Positions 1 through 5,791 of a stretch of 9,531 nt of DNA are shown here, in pieces (positions within the stretch are counted from its first letter, which is position 1; the number at the start of each line of letters is the position of its first letter). The notes under the pieces are model-generated. The model was given only the letters and a program-made list of their open reading frames with translations. It searched no databases and was not told the origin of the DNA. The position numbers and the translations under genes were made by a program. The stretch comes from JASFJH01 sp050117725 (GTDB taxonomy: Bacteria; Pseudomonadota; Gammaproteobacteria; AKS1): positions 1 to 9,531 of the forward strand of contig JASFME010000073.1 of assembly GCA_050117725.1 (NCBI GenBank). The letters run 5' to 3'.

Positions 1-1
1 C

Positions 2-43
2 CTGCAGAAAGTCCTGCAAGGCGACCTGTCCGTGCTGGACTAG
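2..43 (+). CDS. 3' end of an upstream gene (partial)
   Basis: From base 2 the sequence reads as 13 codons (LQKVLQGDLSVLD) ending in a TAG at 41-43. The codon choice is G+C-rich (CTG, GTC, GGC, GAC), like the right half of the window and unlike the sulP gene that follows. The piece is too short to identify, and the frame is supported only by the clean stop and codon style. The next gene starts 147 bases further on, so the two are probably not in one operon. Confidence 0.4.
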   Translation: MQKVLQGDLSVLD

Positions 44-65
44 CTATGGTCTGCACCTGACATGG

Positions 66-82
66 AAAACTGAACTGGTTTT
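66..82 (+). terminator. weak stem-loop after the upstream gene
   Basis: AAAAC (66-70) and GTTTT (78-82) can pair around a 7-base loop, 22 bases after the stop at 43. The stem is short, has only one G-C pair and is followed by no long T run. It could contribute to ending the upstream transcript, but may be chance. Confidence 0.2.
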
Positions 83-131
83 ACCCACCACAAGCGAATG
101 TTTTCGATCCTGCTCACCCGGTTTTAGATGG

Positions 132-160
132 TTGTTTGGAATTACTAGCGTTTATTTATT
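132..160 (+). promoter_or_regulatory. possible sulP promoter
   Basis: TTGTTT (132-137) and TTTATT (155-160) are separated by 17 bases and match sigma-70 consensus hexamers at four of six positions each. A start near base 167 would leave a leader of roughly 24 bases before the sulP ATG at 191. The region is A+T-rich, so weak matches are expected by chance. Confidence 0.25.
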
Positions 161-190
161 CGAAGTATTGATATAGACAATGAGGATTAA

Positions 191-1921
191 ATGAAATTAA
201 CAGCAATTTTTCCATTTTTGGGCTGGTTCAAATTATCTACAAAGGAGAGTATCAAGGCGGACTTTCTGGCCGGTTTGACAGGCGCTGTTATCGTTCTGCC
301 ACAGGGTGTGGCTTTTGCCACTATTGCCGGGTTACCACCGGAATACGGACTGTATACCGCAATGGTCACGCCCATTATTGCGGCGTTGTTTGGATCCTCA
401 TTTCATCTCGTCTCCGGTCCCACAACAGCGATATCTATCGTTGTTTTTTCCGCAGTCAGTCGTTATGCAGAAGTGGGTACCCCTGAATTTGTCAGCATGG
501 CACTAACGCTTACTTTCCTGGCTGGCGTGTATCAGCTTGCATTCGGACTGGCGCGACTTGGTGCATTGGTAAACTTTGTTTCCCATACAGTGGTTATAGG
601 TTTTACTGCTGGTGCGGCGATTTTAATTGCCACCAGTCAAATGAAAAGTATTACAGGCATACATATCCCGAAAGGTGAGTCCTTTCTTCATACATGGTCT
701 GACCTGTTTCAGTCATGGGGGAGTATTAACTACTACCTGGTTTCTATAGCATTGATCACCTTGCTAACTGCCATTCTTGCGAGGAAGTATCTGCCAAAAG
801 TGCCCAATCTGCTGCTTGGAATGGTCGTCGGAAGTGTTGTCGCGATATTGTTCAAAAGTTATACGGGTGACATCAAGCTTGTCGGGGAAATACCTGCGCA
901 GTTGCCACCGCTTTCTACGCCGACTTTCTCCCTGGCCACCTTCAAGATGCTGGCGCCTGAAGCATTTGCTGTTGCGCTACTTGGTCTTATTGAAGCCGTA
1001 TCGATAAGTCGCGCAATAGCAACAAAATCCAACCAAAGAATTGACTCTAACCAGGAGTTTATTGGCCAGGGCATGTCGAATATGTTCGGCAGTTTTTTAT
1101 CCAGTTACGCGGGTTCTGGTTCATTCACTCGTTCCGGTATTAATTATGAAGCCGGCGCAAAAACGCCGCTTTCTGCTATTTTTGCCGCTGTCGCTCTGAT
1201 GGTGATCGTTCTGTTGATTGCACCATTGACTGCCTATCTGCCGCTGGCGGCAATGGGCGGTATTATCCTGCTCGTGGCTTATAACCTGATAGATTTTCAC
1301 CATATATCCAAAATACTAAAATTCAGCAGACCGGAATCGGCAATTTTGTTGACGACTTTTCTGGCCACCTTGTTCCTTGAACTGGAGTTTGCCATCTATC
1401 TCGGCGTGTTATTGTCACTGGTGCTGTTTTTGGCCAAGACATCAACGCCGAACATCACCACGCTATCCATTGACAGAACTGATGAAAATGAAAAGGGCAA
1501 GTTGATCAATATTAACAAGAAGCCGATCAAGCAGTGCCCGCAATTGAAAATTATCAGAATTGATATGTCCATCTATTTCGGCTCCATCAATCATATACAG
1601 AAACGTATTACACAGATTGTGGATAATGAGCGCATTCATCATATTTTAATTGTCGCTAGTGGTATAAACTTTATCGATCTGGCAGGTGCCGAGGCCCTGG
1701 TGGCAGAAAGCAATCGACTGAAGAAGCTGAATGGCGGCCTTTACTTTGTGGGTCTGAAATCATCGGTTTATGAATTTGCTGCAGCATCATGCTTTATCAG
1801 GCAGATAGGTGGTGATCACTTTTTTGACACCAAAAAAGAAGCGATTCATAGTATTTATAAACGCCTGGACAAAGATGTCTGTTCTACCTGTCAGGCACTT
1901 ATCTTCAGAGAGTGTCTATAG
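191..1921 (+). CDS. SulP (SLC26-type) anion transporter with C-terminal STAS domain
   Basis: Inner-membrane secondary transporter of the SulP family. Members carry sulfate, bicarbonate or dicarboxylates, usually with H+ or Na+; the substrate cannot be read from this sequence. Residues about 22-415 are the hydrophobic transport domain. It contains the family signature around residues 37-57 (PQGVAFATIAGLPPEYGLY), SGPTTAIS at 75-82, a glutamate at 268 in GLIEAVSIS that appears to match the proton-linked Glu of TM8 in SLC26 proteins, and SGSFTRSGIN at 309-318. Residues about 448-560 form a STAS domain, in which the site of the phosphorylated Ser/Thr of SpoIIAA-like STAS proteins is DLAG (496-499), so that residue is absent. 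The C-terminus carries Cys564, Cys567 and Cys575. GAGGA at 182-186 supports the ATG. The 576-residue length is normal. The gene is clearly more A+T-rich than the rest of the window. Confidence 0.93.
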   Translation: MKLTAIFPFLGWFKLSTKESIKADFLAGLTGAVIVLPQGVAFATIAGLPPEYGLYTAMVTPIIAALFGSSFHLVSGPTTAISIVVFSAVSRYAEVGTPEFVSMALTLTFLAGVYQLAFGLARLGALVNFVSHTVVIGFTAGAAILIATSQMKSITGIHIPKGESFLHTWSDLFQSWGSINYYLVSIALITLLTAILARKYLPKVPNLLLGMVVGSVVAILFKSYTGDIKLVGEIPAQLPPLSTPTFSLATFKMLAPEAFAVALLGLIEAVSISRAIATKSNQRIDSNQEFIGQGMSNMFGSFLSSYAGSGSFTRSGINYEAGAKTPLSAIFAAVALMVIVLLIAPLTAYLPLAAMGGIILLVAYNLIDFHHISKILKFSRPESAILLTTFLATLFLELEFAIYLGVLLSLVLFLAKTSTPNITTLSIDRTDENEKGKLININKKPIKQCPQLKIIRIDMSIYFGSINHIQKRITQIVDNERIHHILIVASGINFIDLAGAEALVAESNRLKKLNGGLYFVGLKSSVYEFAAASCFIRQIGGDHFFDTKKEAIHSIYKRLDKDVCSTCQALIFRECL

Positions 1922-1942
1922 GATCCGAAGAATCGCGCACAA

Positions 1943-1958
1943 TCCGGGCTTCCGGGCT
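1943..1958 (+). repeat. 8-bp perfect tandem duplication
   Basis: TCCGGGCT occurs twice with no spacer (1943-1950 and 1951-1958) in the spacer after sulP. It may be a replication-slippage product. No known element is recognised. Confidence 0.6.
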
Positions 1959-2006
1959 GGTGACATACTTTAATCTTCGAGGGTAATTCGCCAGAAATAC
2001 GCATGG

Positions 2007-2036
2007 TTGACCAGCCCCGCTAGCAACAAATAACTT
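2007..2036 (+). promoter_or_regulatory. possible promoter of the GDT1-family gene
   Basis: TTGACC at 2007-2012 matches the -35 consensus at five of six positions. The best -10 at suitable spacing is TAACTT (2031-2036, 18-base spacer), which is poor. The 146-base spacer after sulP makes an independent promoter reasonable, but this call rests mainly on the -35. Confidence 0.25.
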
Positions 2037-2067
2037 CATTTAACGAGTTAGCTATAAAGGGCGTCTT

Positions 2068-2340
2068 ATGGACTTCAAGATATTGCTAACGGTCTTTACG
2101 GCCGTGTTTATTGCCGAACTTGGCGACAAGACCCAACTGGCGACATTACTTTTCGCAGCGGACAAGGAGGTGAGCAAGTTGACCGTTTTCGTCGGCGCCT
2201 CGCTGGCGCTGGTGGCGGCCTCGGCTATAGGGGTGTTGGCAGGGGGTGTTATCTCGCAATATGTAAGTGAAAAATATCTGCATTACGTGGCGGGTGCAGG
2301 CTTTATCGGTATTGGCATCTGGACGCTGCTAAAGGCGTGA
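2068..2340 (+). CDS. half-length GDT1/TMEM165 (UPF0016) family membrane protein
   Basis: Small integral membrane protein of the GDT1/TMEM165/UPF0016 family. Characterised members export Mn2+ or exchange Ca2+/Mn2+ for H+ (for example bacterial MneA and yeast Gdt1). The family's metal-site motif E-x-G-D-K-T is seen as ELGDKT at residues 17-22, inside the first membrane segment (about 4-28). Two further hydrophobic segments lie at about 37-59 and 70-88. Full-length members carry two copies of this module (about 190 residues or more), and this protein, at 90 residues, has one. It would therefore have to work as a homodimer or pair with another half-gene, and no second copy is visible here. AAAGGG at 2056-2061 supports the ATG. 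The last codons form one arm of a stem-loop. Mn2+ export is inferred from the family. Confidence 0.88.
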   Translation: MDFKILLTVFTAVFIAELGDKTQLATLLFAADKEVSKLTVFVGASLALVAASAIGVLAGGVISQYVSEKYLHYVAGAGFIGIGIWTLLKA

Positions 2341-2360
2341 GCCACCGTTGCCCTCACGCC
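2334..2360 (+). terminator. stem-loop over the stop codon of the GDT1-family gene
   Basis: GGCGTGAG (2334-2341) and CTCACGCC (2353-2360) form a perfect 8-bp stem with an 11-base loop, and the TGA stop (2338-2340) lies in the left arm. There is no T run after it, so it does not fit a classical intrinsic terminator. It could protect the 3' end of the mRNA or assist factor-dependent termination. Confidence 0.45.
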
Positions 2361-2460
2361 GCCCGATCTATACAGCGTCATGAGTGGAAAATAGCGCCAG
2401 AGAGGAATATTCTCAAATGAAGCGTGATCACTTCGTCTTTTTCACGGTGACAGGAGAATA

Positions 2461-2763
2461 ATGATGAACGACATGAGCAAGAAGGAACTCTACCAGAAGA
2501 AGATGCAGGCCAGACTGGACGAATGGAAGGCAGAGATCGATGTGCTCAAGGCCAGGGCATCACAGGCCAGCACAGACCTTCAGATGGAAATGCACGAGCA
2601 CATCACAGAGCTGGAAGACAGGATGGACGCCGCCAGGGTGAAATTGTCTTCACTTGCCGAGGCAAGTGAAGACAACTGGGAATCGCTCAAGGTAGATATC
2701 GAAGCCCGCTGGGAATCGTTGAAGATCAGGGTACGCGGCTTGGTAGATAAATTCAGGGGCTAA
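2461..2763 (+). CDS. small coiled-coil protein, sll1863-type stress-response family
   Basis: A 100-residue, highly charged, all-helical protein with no signal peptide or membrane segment, so probably cytoplasmic. Its pattern resembles the small coiled-coil proteins annotated as the sll1863 stress-response family: KMQARLDEWKAEIDVLKA at residues 14-31, a middle coiled coil, then an A-S-E-D-N-W motif (68-73). That identification is from memory of the family. WESLK occurs twice, 11 residues apart (73-77 and 84-88), encoded by near-identical DNA at 2677-2691 and 2710-2724. Bases 2644-2675 are a striking perfect inverted repeat inside the coding sequence. AGGAG at 2452-2456 lies 4 bases before the first ATG (2461) and 7 before the second (2464), so the protein may start MNDMSKK. 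No biochemical role is established from sequence. Confidence 0.8.
   Translation: MMNDMSKKELYQKKMQARLDEWKAEIDVLKARASQASTDLQMEMHEHITELEDRMDAARVKLSSLAEASEDNWESLKVDIEARWESLKIRVRGLVDKFRG
2644..2675 (+). repeat. perfect 15-bp inverted repeat with 2-base centre
   Basis: TTGTCTTCACTTGCC (2644-2658) is the exact reverse complement of 2661-2675, with GA (2659-2660) between the arms. It lies in frame within the coiled-coil gene, encoding LSSLAEASEDN (residues 62-72). RNA of this strand would form an uninterrupted 15-bp hairpin, or one a pair shorter to allow a usable loop. Confidence 0.95.
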
Positions 2764-2784
2764 TCCTGTTCCGCATGCGCATAT

Positions 2785-2811
2785 AGCGGCAACCGCGCAA
2801 CGGCTGTCGCT
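2785..2811. terminator. imperfect hairpin between convergent genes
   Basis: AGCGGCAACCG (2785-2795) and CGGCTGTCGCT (2801-2811) pair over 11 positions with one G-T wobble and one A-C mismatch, around a 5-base loop. It lies in the 60-base gap where the coiled-coil gene and the reverse operon converge. That position suits a shared terminator, but neither strand has a clear T run next to it. Confidence 0.35.
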
Positions 2812-2823
2812 GTCCATGCCACC

Positions 2824-3798
2824 TCAATAACCCTTCAGGGTATCCTGTATCGGATTGTCGGAATCATTCGCTGGCGGCGATGGCTGCCTGACGGCCGGCG
2901 GTGTGGCGGGTGCTGGTTCTGCATCCTGTTCCGGTAACGTGATCTCGACCTGGGCCTGTTCCCGCAGGCTGGCGATATAATCTTCGATCTGCCGGCGTTT
3001 CAGGACATCGGCGACACGATCGCGTACCTGTTCATACGGTGGTGGAGGTGACTCACGGGTATCCTCGACATAAATGACATGCCAGCCAAAGCGGGTTTTG
3101 ACCGCAGCGGGTGTGCTCTGACCTTTTTGCAGGCCTTCCACCGCAGCCTTGAATTCAGGCAGCATGTCATGCGGGCTGAGCCAGCCCAGATCGCCACCCT
3201 TTTCAGCAGAGGGCCCTGTGGAGTGTTTTTTCGCAAGCGTGGCGAAATCCTGTTTGCCCTGCGTCAGCTCGGCAATGAGTTTTTCAGCTGTCGCCTGGTC
3301 GTCGCTGAGAATATGACGCAGCCTGTATTCACGCAGTGTCAGGCGCTCCATACGGGATTCATAGTCGGCACGCATTTCATCATCAGTGAGCGGGTTACTG
3401 CGAATGTATTCGCGAAACGCGGCGCTGGCCAGCACATTACGGCGCTGCAAGGCCAGTTGCGTGGCAACATCCGGTGTTTTGTCGATGCTCTTGCGCAGGG
3501 CGTCCTGAATAACAAGTTCGAAATTAATCAGCTCCTCGAGTACCTGGGCACGATCGACCTTGTCACGCTGCCCCGGCAGTGAGGCATTACGTTGTTGTAC
3601 ATAGGCATCGAGCAGTTGTTCGCCAATGGGCGTACCGTCGACCATGGCTACGACCTTGTCACCGGGCAGGCTTGCAGCGCTGCTGTCAGTGGCGGGACGC
3701 GTCTCGGCCGGTTTATCGCTGTTATCATTGCATGCACTGATGATGATGCTGCCGGCCAGCAATACAAGCAGCAGGCCGGTATGTTTGATGTAATGCAT
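2824..3798 (-). CDS. lipoprotein peptidyl-prolyl isomerase, parvulin/PpiC type (SurA/PrsA-like)
   Basis: Envelope folding factor predicted to isomerise X-Pro bonds in exported proteins. Residues 1-23 form a lipoprotein signal peptide ending in a lipobox I-S-A-C, with Cys23 as the lipidation site. Asn follows the Cys rather than the inner-membrane-retention Asp, so outer-membrane anchoring is favoured. Residues about 48-150 are a helical SurA-like N-terminal domain, starting at KVVAMVDGTPI. The rotamase domain spans about 155-250, with RLRHIL (159-164), GGDLGW (201-206) and RFGWHVI (236-242). A helix follows, then a Pro/Ala-rich tail from about 290 to 324. There is a single parvulin domain, unlike the two of SurA. 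GGAGAGG just upstream (minus strand, about 3801-3807) supports the start. It is the last gene of the reverse operon, 37 bases after bolA. The exact clients are unknown. Confidence 0.88.
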   Translation of the reverse strand: MHYIKHTGLLLVLLAGSIIISACNDNSDKPAETRPATDSSAASLPGDKVVAMVDGTPIGEQLLDAYVQQRNASLPGQRDKVDRAQVLEELINFELVIQDALRKSIDKTPDVATQLALQRRNVLASAAFREYIRSNPLTDDEMRADYESRMERLTLREYRLRHILSDDQATAEKLIAELTQGKQDFATLAKKHSTGPSAEKGGDLGWLSPHDMLPEFKAAVEGLQKGQSTPAAVKTRFGWHVIYVEDTRESPPPPYEQVRDRVADVLKRRQIEDYIASLREQAQVEITLPEQDAEPAPATPPAVRQPSPPANDSDNPIQDTLKGY

Positions 3799-3835
3799 AT
3801 CCTCTCCAGGCCCGGTGTCGCGGGATCGTCTTGTT

Positions 3836-4114
3836 TTATAATTCTTCAGGTGTGTAGGCGCTGATACTCAGGGCATGAATATCGGTTTGCATAAGTTCAC
3901 CCATTGCCTCATAGACCATGCGGTGGCGCTGGATGAGCGTCTTGCCGCTAAACTTGTCAGAGACAATACTGACATTGAAATGACCCTTGCCGGATTTCGC
4001 GCCGGCATGACCGGCATGCAGGTGGCTCTCATCCTCGATTTCGATGGATTCCGGATCAAAGGCCGCCTGCAGGCGCTTGCGCATTTCTTCGATACGTGCG
4101 GTGTTATCTGTCAT
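3836..4114 (-). CDS. bolA: BolA family protein
   Basis: BolA-type protein, a small cytoplasmic partner of monothiol glutaredoxins in iron-sulfur cluster handling. It is also linked to stress, morphology and biofilm regulation in E. coli. Landmarks are EDESHLHAGHAG (27-38), GHFNVSIVSDKFSGKTLIQRHR (44-65, given as a range and partly quoted) and IHALSI (79-84). His64 in R-H-R is the conserved residue thought to take part in cluster binding with glutaredoxin. The RHRMVY form and the SDKF loop fit BolA rather than the IbaG/YrbA branch. At 92 residues it is slightly shorter than E. coli BolA. The ATG overlaps the TGA of yciI by 4 bases (ATGA), which suggests translational coupling, and only a weak A/G-rich site lies upstream. 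Confidence 0.92.
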   Translation of the reverse strand: MTDNTARIEEMRKRLQAAFDPESIEIEDESHLHAGHAGAKSGKGHFNVSIVSDKFSGKTLIQRHRMVYEAMGELMQTDIHALSISAYTPEEL

Positions 4115-4410
4115 GGCAATACTTTCTTGAAGGGTTTGACGGTAAGGTTGGCGTAGACGCCGGCCTCCATGTACGGGTCGGTATCTGCCCAGTCCCGGGC
4201 ATCCTGCAACGAGGTGAACTCGGCAACCACGAGGCTGCCGCTGAAGCCGGCCGGCCCGGGATCTTCACTGTCGATTGCCGGGTGCGGGCCGGCCAGTAAC
4301 AGGCGCCCGGCATCTTTCAGGGCCTGCAGGCGTTCGAGGTGCGCCGGGCGGGCGGCGAGCCGCTTTTCCAGGCTGTTTTCTATGTCTTCACTGATGATGG
4401 CGTAATACAT
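4111..4410 (-). CDS. yciI: YciI family protein
   Basis: A 99-residue protein of the YciI family, with the dimeric alpha-beta (ferredoxin-like) fold and no established reaction. It aligns along its whole length, from memory, with E. coli YciI: SLEKRLAARPAHLERLQ (13-29), AGRLLLAGP (34-42), DPGPAGFSGSLVVAEF (50-65) and AGVYANLTVKPFKKV (83-97). His24 in RPAH is the conserved putative active-site residue of the family. The gene begins 9 bases after the stop of yciB. An AAGGA just before that stop (4423-4427) is rather far upstream to be an ideal ribosome site, so translation may depend on coupling. Its 3' end overlaps bolA. E. coli yciI also lies close to yciB. Confidence 0.93.
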   Translation of the reverse strand: MYYAIISEDIENSLEKRLAARPAHLERLQALKDAGRLLLAGPHPAIDSEDPGPAGFSGSLVVAEFTSLQDARDWADTDPYMEAGVYANLTVKPFKKVLP

Positions 4411-4419
4411 AGCTGCAAG

Positions 4420-4986
4420 CTATCCTTCACTCTTGTTCTGGTTGTCACGCATTTCCGCCTCGCCATGGCGGGCAATGTACACACTCTGTATCACAATAAA
4501 GACAATGGTCAGTCCCAGCATACCGAAGGTTTTGAAGTTCAACCAGGTCTCATCATCGTAATTGTATAAAACATACAGGTTGATAAAGCCCATCGCGGTA
4601 AAAAAGGCCACCCAGGCAAGATTGAGTTTGCGCCAGACATGCTCGGGGGCATTCACGGCATGTCCCATCATACGTTTGACAAGGTTGTGTTTGCCAAAGA
4701 ACTCGCTACCGAGAAACACCGCTGCAAACACCCATTCCAGGATTGTTGTTTTCCACTTGATGTAGAAGGCGTCATCGAGAGCAATGGTGATGCCACCAAA
4801 CACGCTGATCAGGGCCAGCGTGATCAGGTGCATTTTTTCGAAGCGGCGGTTTTTGATCCAGAAGATCGTTACCTGCAGGACCGTGGCGGCGATACCGGCC
4901 TCGGTCGCAATCACCATGTCCTTGCCGCCGAGGTGATAGGCGGCAAAGAAAATAATAATCGGAAAAAAATCGAACAGCATTTTCAT
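4420..4986 (-). CDS. yciB: inner-membrane septation/envelope protein YciB
   Basis: Polytopic inner-membrane protein of the YciB (septation protein A, formerly IspA) family. It is known to interact with cell-division and elongation proteins and to affect envelope integrity; its molecular activity is not settled. The 188 residues match the family end to end: MKMLFDFFPIIIFF (1-14), EKMHLITL (50-57), FGGITIAL (63-70), IKWKTTI (76-82), VWRKLNLAWVAFF (117-129) and WLNFKTFG (148-155). About five membrane segments are visible, with a charged C-terminal tail. An AGGA at 4996-4999 (minus strand) lies 9 bases before the ATG. A second in-frame ATG is 2 codons downstream, but the first fits the family N-terminus. 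It follows the uncharacterised gene by 15 bases. Confidence 0.94.
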   Translation of the reverse strand: MKMLFDFFPIIIFFAAYHLGGKDMVIATEAGIAATVLQVTIFWIKNRRFEKMHLITLALISVFGGITIALDDAFYIKWKTTILEWVFAAVFLGSEFFGKHNLVKRMMGHAVNAPEHVWRKLNLAWVAFFTAMGFINLYVLYNYDDETWLNFKTFGMLGLTIVFIVIQSVYIARHGEAEMRDNQNKSEG

Positions 4987-5001
4987 TGCAAAGGGTCCTG
5001 T

Positions 5002-5727
5002 CTAGTGCAGTGTTTGTGGTTTGTGGCACTGCTTGAAATAGTCTTCCATTACCTCGCGTACCTGCGGTGGGTAATTGATAATATCCATCTGTTTCATGCC
5101 TTCGGCAAAAAACTCGGCAACGTCATCGGGGATATTATGCATGAGAGTGGCAAATGATGTGCGCATGAGTTCCGGATTATGTGAACGTGTCGCGATAATG
5201 CCATAATTCAGGTTAAGCAGGCGCCAGGGGCGGCCCGGGTTGGTGTTGTCGAGGTCCTGCTTGATGTGTGGCGCAACGGCATTGATGATGTTGGCCGCAT
5301 GCCGGCTCATGACCTCGAGTTGTTCCGGCTCGGTCGCATGATTGGCGACGTTGGCGAGGGCATCGACAATTGGTTCGAGGACGCGGATTTCGCCGTCGTG
5401 ATCGGCGACCCACAGGCCGAACAGGATCTGTGCCTCGATCAGGCGCGCATACGCTTCATCCAGCCCGCATTCCTGCACCGCGGCCTGCAATTCACTGATC
5501 AACTGCGTGCCATGTTCGCCCAGGTCACTGATTTCATCGTGGCTCAGGTTGGCGGGGGCCGCGGAAATGGCTTGCAGGATGCGCGTGAAATGTGCAATTG
5601 CCTGTTTCAGCTGCGCCACATCAAGATAGTCGGGCACACTGACACCGCCCTGTGCGACGTGGGCGAGCAGCATATCCCGGCAGGATTCGATGCAATTGAG
5701 CAGCATTCCACTGTTGGTATCTGGCAT
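5002..5727 (-). CDS. conserved helical protein of unknown function, first gene of the yciB operon
   Basis: I cannot assign a function. The likely product has 241 residues, is predominantly helical and soluble, has no signal peptide or membrane segment, and ends in a polar tail. The strongest-looking segment is C-terminal: GRPWRLLNLNYGIIATRSHN (165-184), then NIPDDVAEFFAEGMKQMD (198-215) and NYPPQVREVMEDYF (218-231). An Asp/Glu-rich stretch with ADHDGEIRVLEP lies at 108-119. I recall similar proteins in other gammaproteobacteria, but no named domain. The reading frame stays open up to 5841, but the upstream part covers the divergent promoter and the rnm start, so I chose the ATG at 5725-5727. 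AGGGA at about 5738-5742 (minus strand) is a distant ribosome site. A second ATG at 5704-5706 is possible. Being first in the operon, 15 bases before yciB, it may act with YciB in the envelope or in division; that is inference. Confidence 0.78.
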   Translation of the reverse strand: MPDTNSGMLLNCIESCRDMLLAHVAQGGVSVPDYLDVAQLKQAIAHFTRILQAISAAPANLSHDEISDLGEHGTQLISELQAAVQECGLDEAYARLIEAQILFGLWVADHDGEIRVLEPIVDALANVANHATEPEQLEVMSRHAANIINAVAPHIKQDLDNTNPGRPWRLLNLNYGIIATRSHNPELMRTSFATLMHNIPDDVAEFFAEGMKQMDIINYPPQVREVMEDYFKQCHKPQTLH

Positions 5728-5747
5728 CTGCCGTAAATCCCTAGTTT

Positions 5748-5780
5748 TTGATTCGTGTTTTGCTCCGGGCACTATACAAT
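5748..5780 (+). promoter_or_regulatory. rnm promoter, near-leaderless
   Basis: TATACAAT at 5773-5780 gives a -10 (TATACA or TACAAT). TTGATT at 5748-5753 gives a -35 with a 19-base spacer to TATACA, which is longer than ideal. Transcription would start near 5785-5788, only a few bases before the rnm ATG at 5792. The intervening bases are C-rich and contain no Shine-Dalgarno sequence. Confidence 0.45.
5771..5776 (-). promoter_or_regulatory. -10 element of the reverse operon
   Basis: On the minus strand 5776-5771 reads TATAGT, five of six matches to the -10 consensus. It would start transcription around 5763-5765, about 37 bases before the start codon at 5727. It overlaps the rnm -10 on the other strand. 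The matching -35 region (about 5793-5799) is poor and falls in the rnm start codon area. Confidence 0.4.
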
Positions 5781-5791
5781 GTGCCCCCATT

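Noticed and set aside
1926..1979. CGAAGA ... TCTTCG inverted repeat after sulP as a terminator
   Set aside because: The arms are only 6 bases with more than 40 bases between them and no T run.
2677..2724. 33-base spaced repeat (WESLK twice) as a mobile or CRISPR-like repeat
   Set aside because: There are only two copies, in frame, and they are explained by an 11-residue periodic coiled coil in the protein.
3079..3582. 167-codon plus-strand open frame opposite the prolyl isomerase gene
   Set aside because: The reverse strand carries a full lipoprotein isomerase with intact motifs. The plus-strand translation looks random.
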